The notes under the pieces are model-generated. The model worked only from the letters and a program-made list of their open reading frames with translations, did no database searches and was not told the origin of the DNA. A stretch of 64,000 bases of DNA from Mycobacterium sp. OTB74 (GTDB lineage: Bacteria > Actinomycetota > Actinomycetes > Mycobacteriales > Mycobacteriaceae), in contig NZ_JARXVD010000010.1 of NCBI RefSeq assembly GCF_029892685.1, positions 124,001 to 188,000 on the forward strand, written 5' to 3'. Shown here piece by piece: positions 59,940-64,000 of the stretch; position 1 is the stretch's first letter; every line of letters starts with the position of its first letter. The position numbers and the translations under genes were made by a program.

Positions 59940-62900
59940 CCGCACTCTCGGCCAAGCTGTCCACAATCTTCATCGTCTCCACCGCCACCGTCGTGACCTT
60001 CGCGATCAGGTCGACGATGTACCGCGGGTCGTCATGCTCGTCGCACCAGTCGTTCGGGTCGTTCTTGATGCCCGACGGCTTATCGGTCTTGACCTGGTAG
60101 CGGTCGATGACCCAGGAGATTGCAGAGCGGGGGCCGAGCATGTACCGCTCGGCCTCCTCTGGGATGCCGGCGATGGTGACCTTCGGGTTGTAGATCAGCG
60201 TCGTGTGGTCGTCAACGTTCTTGCCGGTCTCGGGATCCTTCTTCTTGCCCCACTTCATCTTCGAGACCCGCCACGTCTCCCGGTCCGCGGGGTGGGTGCC
60301 GGGCTTGAGCTGCACGTCGACGGGGCAGGGTTCAACGTTCTCGTAGCCGACGTGCAGCTCCGACAGGGCACGCCCAGCCGAGGCGAGCTGCTCGAATCGC
60401 GCGCGGGAGTCCGGCGTCGGGATGTGCGGCAACATCTTCTTCAAGTCCGCCGCGTAGGTCTCGCGGTACAGCGGATCGTGCAGCAGTCCGTACACGTAGA
60501 AGAAGATCTCGTCCTTGGTGACCTGGTCGCCCATGGCCTCCTGGAACAGGGACAAGATGCCGTCGGTGATGTTGTCGACGCGTCTGTACCCGTACTCGTC
60601 CGGCTCCCCGCCGCTGGTCTCCAGGTCCAGCGCGCCCTCGGCATCAGCCGATGTGTACGTCCAGCGTGGGAAGAACTGACCCGTGTCGAGCAGGTGCAGG
60701 TTGGGCAGCAGGTCTGTGATGAATGGCGTGAACTCGAAGTGCGACGCCGGGCCGGTCAACACGATGCCGACGTTCTGGTGGTTCGGCGTCGGGAACATCG
60801 TCGGAAGTTGCCCGCGGCGGTCGTTGAGGTTGCTATCGAAGTACGCCCGCTGACGCTGGAAAGGTCGGTATGCGCCGTCGATCACGTGTTCGGGGTGGAA
60901 GTCGACATGGGTTCCGCGCAGCAGCTGATCTTTCAGTCCGCTGCTCCACGAGATCTTGGTCGAATCCGCGTCGATGAGACTGTCGACGATCTGCTTCCGT
61001 TCGGTCGGGGTCATGGAGGCAGTCGCCGCGGCGAAGGTCTTGCACTGCCCGTTATAGAACTCGACCATTCCGCTCAGGCGTTCCACGAGGGCGACCTGGG
61101 AAAAGTTGTAGCACCACGTGTCGCGATTCGTCTTGAGTCCGCCCGAGTACGCCGCGAAGACCGTCGGCACCTGGTTGCGGTCACCGATCACCGGCCACGC
61201 TGAGAAGTCGTCGCTGCGTTGGCTGACCCAGTCACCGTGCTCGTTCGGTGTGATCGGTTGCCACTCAACGGATTCGAGTTCTCCCGCCGCGACGACTTCC
61301 AGTTTCCGCTCTCGGGTCAGGTAGTCGCCTATGTCCCGGTACTGGACCTCGCAAGGCCCCGTGTGTGCGGGGTCCTTCACGCCGATGAAGATGGCTACGG
61401 TGTTGCGGCTACCGGAGCCGAACACCTTGCCGCCCTCCTTCCGCGACAGTTCACCGGCGGTGCGCTGGTTTCCGCGGAGGTTGTAGACGTAAACGCGGCT
61501 GTACTCGTCGGCCAGGGACAGCCGGACGCCGTCGGCGGTGTTGCCGTCGACCCAGCCGCCGTTGGAGACGTACGCGACGACGCCGTGGTCCCCGACCCGG
61601 TCGGTGGCCCATCGGAATGCCCGTAAGTAAGAGTCGTAGAGGCTGTTCTTCAAGGTCGCCGTCGAACGCTTCGCGTACGTGTCCGCGATCCTCCTGTCCA
61701 GCGTCGGGTACTTGAGGTTGGCGTTGAGGTCGTTCGCCGACTCCTGCCCAGCTGAATAGGGCGGGTTACTGACGATGACGTGGATAGGGGCAGCGAGCTG
61801 CTTGACGATCCGGGAGTTGTTCTGCGGGAACATCTCCGTGTCCATGGAGTCGCCGTCTTCGGTGATCTGGAAGGTGTCCGCGAGTACGATCCCCTCGAAC
61901 GGGGCGTACTCCGTCTCGGTGAGCGCGTGGTACGTGGTCTCGATGTTCACCGCTGCGATGTAGTACGCGAGCAGCATGATCTCGTTCGCGTGCAGCTCAC
62001 CCGTGTACTTCCGCTCCAGGTCGGCTCGCTTGACCAGCCCGGACTGCAGTAGTCGTGTCATGAACGTGCCGGTGCCGGTGAACGGGTCCAGTACGTGGAC
62101 GCCTTCATCCGTGAGGCCGCGGCCGAAGGCCTCCCGCGACGCGTGATCGGCGGCGCGCAGGATGAAGTCGACGATCTCGACCGGGGTGTAGACCACGCCC
62201 AGGGCCTCGGCCTGCTTGGCGAAGCCGATCTTGAAGAACTTCTCGTACAGTTCTGCGATCACCCGCTGCTTGCCGTCCGCGGTGGCCACCTCCGACGCGC
62301 GGATCCTCACAGAGTCGTAGAAGCCTTCCAGGTGTGCGGTCTCGGCTTCCAGTCCCGCGCCGCCGAGCTGGTCGACCATCGCCTGCATGGTCCTCGACAC
62401 CGGGTTGTGTGCCGCGAACTCGTGGCCGGCGAACAGGGCGTCGAAGACCGGCGCGGTGATGAGGTGCTGCGCGAGCATCGAGATCGCGTCGTCGCGACTG
62501 ATCGAGTCGTTCAGGTTGTCGCGCAGGCCCTGCAGGAACCGGTCGAACGCGGTGGCGATCTTCTTGTCGGCGCCGTCGAGCAGCGCGCCGATCCGGGTGA
62601 TGAGGGCCGCGGCGATGTCCGCGACGTCCTTGGCCCAGTCCTCCCAGTAGGTGCGGGTGCCGACCTTGTCGACGATGCGGGTGTAGATCGCCTCCTGCCA
62701 CTCCGACAGGGAGAACAGGGCCATCTGCTGCGCGAGGCCGCCACCGCCAGACCCGTCACCGTCGGCGACGCCCGCAGCCGGGTCGGCGGGGTCAGCGCTG
62801 CCCTCCGTGGTAGTGGTCGATCCCTCGGCGCCGAACGTCTCCCGGTTGTCGGTGGTGGGTCCAATGTGACCGCCGAGGAGCCGATCCGATCCCTGACCGG

Positions 62901-64000
62901 TCGCCGCGCCTGGGTCTGCGGTGTTGAGGGCGATCGAGTTCACCATCGCGTTGAACCGGTCGTCGTGGGCACGCAGGGCGTTGAGGACCTGCCACACCAC
63001 CTTGAATCGCCGGTTGTCGCCGAGAGCCTGCGAAGGCGAGATCCCGGCCGGGACGGCCACCGGCAGGATGATGTACCCGTAGTCCTTTCCCTCGGCCTTG
63101 CGCATCACGCGACCCACGGACTGCACGACATCGACGACGCTGTTGCGCGGGTGCAGGAACATCACGGCGTCCAGCGCAGGTACGTCCACGCCTTCGGAGA
63201 GGCACCGGGCGTTGGACAGGATCCGGCACTCGTCCTCCGGCAGCGGTGCTTTGAGCCACTGCAACTCGCGGTTGCGTTCGAGGGCGTTGAAGGTGCCGTC
63301 GACGTGGCGGACCTGCACGGCTAGGTCGAGGTTCGTGGTGCTGACGTCGTGACCGTCGTCGAGGCTGCCGGTGAGCATCTCGCGGTACGCGTCAACGACT
63401 TTCGGGAACAGGTCGGTGACCTGCTTGGAGGTCGCGATGTCCTTGGCGAACGCGACTGCCCGGCGCATCGGAACCTCGCCAGGCGCGAAGCCCTGACCGT
63501 CGGGGGTCTTGCCGGCTCGCTTAGCGAGGCCGTTCCAGCAGCCCACGATCTTCGTGGCGTCGTCGAGGCGCAGTTCCCCGTCTCCGCCCGCCAACTGTGC
63601 CTGCAGCGGCGCGGCGACCATCTCCTCGTCCACGGTGAGGACCAGGACCTTGTAGTCGGTGAGCAGTCCGCGCTCGACGGCGTCCCCGAACGACAGGCGG
63701 TGGAACTCGGTGCCGTATTCCTCCTCGTTGTCCATGCCGGTCAGCACGGCGGAGTGCTCCTCCGCCTGGGCGCGAACCTTCTCATCGAAGATCCGCGGGG
63801 TGGCGGTCATGTACAGGCGTCGGCTGGCGTGGAGGTAGTCGGCGTCGTGGACCCGAACGAAGTTCGACTCGTCGTCGCCCGCCAGCGTGACGCCCGTGGT
63901 GCGGTGCGCCTCGTCACAGATCACCAGGTCGAACGGGGCGACGCCGAGCTTCTGGGCGTCTGCGACGACCGGCAGCGACTGGTAGGTGGTGAACACGACG
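59932..64000 (-). CDS. Type ISP restriction-modification enzyme (N-terminus cut by window)
   Basis: More than 1350 aa visible. The SF2 helicase core shows ICDEAHRTTG (motif II), YMTATPR (motif III) and SVGRVMRKAEG (motif VI). A helical coupler follows, then a gamma-class N6-adenine methyltransferase with LDPFTGTGTFMTRLL (SAM motif I) and SNPPYSAG (catalytic NPPY). The last part, with HVIDGAYRPFQRQRAYFDS, is a target recognition domain. This order is that of LlaGI/LlaBIII-type ISP enzymes, which methylate one strand, translocate and cut between two head-to-head sites. The N-terminal Mrr-like nuclease must lie beyond the window. Strong phage-defence candidate. Confidence 0.92.
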   Translation of the reverse strand, partial: VVFTTYQSLPVVADAQKLGVAPFDLVICDEAHRTTGVTLAGDDESNFVRVHDADYLHASRRLYMTATPRIFDEKVRAQAEEHSAVLTGMDNEEEYGTEFHRLSFGDAVERGLLTDYKVLVLTVDEEMVAAPLQAQLAGGDGELRLDDATKIVGCWNGLAKRAGKTPDGQGFAPGEVPMRRAVAFAKDIATSKQVTDLFPKVVDAYREMLTGSLDDGHDVSTTNLDLAVQVRHVDGTFNALERNRELQWLKAPLPEDECRILSNARCLSEGVDVPALDAVMFLHPRNSVVDVVQSVGRVMRKAEGKDYGYIILPVAVPAGISPSQALGDNRRFKVVWQVLNALRAHDDRFNAMVNSIALNTADPGAATGQGSDRLLGGHIGPTTDNRETFGAEGSTTTTEGSADPADPAAGVADGDGSGGGGLAQQMALFSLSEWQEAIYTRIVDKVGTRTYWEDWAKDVADIAAALITRIGALLDGADKKIATAFDRFLQGLRDNLNDSISRDDAISMLAQHLITAPVFDALFAGHEFAAHNPVSRTMQAMVDQLGGAGLEAETAHLEGFYDSVRIRASEVATADGKQRVIAELYEKFFKIGFAKQAEALGVVYTPVEIVDFILRAADHASREAFGRGLTDEGVHVLDPFTGTGTFMTRLLQSGLVKRADLERKYTGELHANEIMLLAYYIAAVNIETTYHALTETEYAPFEGIVLADTFQITEDGDSMDTEMFPQNNSRIVKQLAAPIHVIVSNPPYSAGQESANDLNANLKYPTLDRRIADTYAKRSTATLKNSLYDSYLRAFRWATDRVGDHGVVAYVSNGGWVDGNTADGVRLSLADEYSRVYVYNLRGNQRTAGELSRKEGGKVFGSGSRNTVAIFIGVKDPAHTGPCEVQYRDIGDYLTRERKLEVVAAGELESVEWQPITPNEHGDWVSQRSDDFSAWPVIGDRNQVPTVFAAYSGGLKTNRDTWCYNFSQVALVERLSGMVEFYNGQCKTFAAATASMTPTERKQIVDSLIDADSTKISWSSGLKDQLLRGTHVDFHPEHVIDGAYRPFQRQRAYFDSNLNDRRGQLPTMFPTPNHQNVGIVLTGPASHFEFTPFITDLLPNLHLLDTGQFFPRWTYTSADAEGALDLETSGGEPDEYGYRRVDNITDGILSLFQEAMGDQVTKDEIFFYVYGLLHDPLYRETYAADLKKMLPHIPTPDSRARFEQLASAGRALSELHVGYENVEPCPVDVQLKPGTHPADRETWRVSKMKWGKKKDPETGKNVDDHTTLIYNPKVTIAGIPEEAERYMLGPRSAISWVIDRYQVKTDKPSGIKNDPNDWCDEHDDPRYIVDLIAKVTTVAVETMKIVDSLAESADG

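Noticed and set aside
61219..63324. Long plus-strand ORFs (135 and 409 aa) across the restriction gene
   Set aside because: Antisense shadows of the type ISP gene, which has helicase and methylase motifs.

Overview
The window is about two-thirds GC, uses ATG/GTG starts with frequent 1-4 bp start/stop overlaps, and has several likely leaderless promoters. A Crp protein very like M. tuberculosis Rv3676, a PknH-like sensor lipoprotein, an EspC-like/WXG effector pair and several Ala/Pro-rich secreted-type proteins point to a mycobacterium, probably a fast-growing environmental species. Almost everything right of the tRNA-Ser gene is accessory DNA: toxins, nucleases, toxin-antitoxin-like pairs, restriction genes and many unrecognised short genes.

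Layout. At 1-951 lies chromosomal backbone: a truncated quinone oxidoreductase gene and tRNA-Ser(TGA). A tyrosine integrase follows directly, so the tRNA is the likely attachment site. Positions 2.4-7.3 kb hold a secretion-like operon: two long Ala/Pro-rich proteins, a small protein and a trypsin-like lipoprotein protease. Positions 7.4-10.1 kb hold a small HicB-like/HTH pair, a HEPN plus zinc-ribbon protein and a frameshifted gene.

The centrepiece is at 10.5-29.5 kb, a complete Tc (ABC-type) toxin operon. It has a 31-codon leader ORF, TcA split over two genes (2359 and 1110 aa), a 98-aa linker ORF and a 2741-aa TcB-TcC fusion with an RHS core and a C-terminal toxin domain of unknown type. 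All four junctions are ATGA overlaps, so the five ORFs appear translationally coupled. The last 1 kb, the toxin domain, has clearly lower GC and different codons, as expected of an exchanged effector tip.

Positions 29.5-41.9 kb are a mosaic. It contains a gene remnant, a membrane protein, an MNT-type nucleotidyltransferase/HEPN-like pair behind a 19-bp perfect inverted repeat, two PD-(D/E)XK-like nucleases, a secreted HNH nuclease, a colicin-immunity-like protein, Crp, and small membrane or lipoproteins.

Positions 42-58 kb are mostly minus strand and look like a type VII secretion polymorphic-toxin locus. An EspC-like partner and a WXG-type effector with a C-terminal GH-E nuclease are followed by an ankyrin protein, an Imm33 protein, a DUF4253 protein and many small unrecognised genes, some perhaps spare immunity genes. 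Upstream lie a 12-bp repeat array and an ADP-ribosyltransferase-like gene. At 58.4-64 kb there is a STAS/HATPase plus STAS-like pair and a truncated type ISP restriction-modification gene. No second copy of the tRNA 3' end was seen, so the island probably continues past the window.
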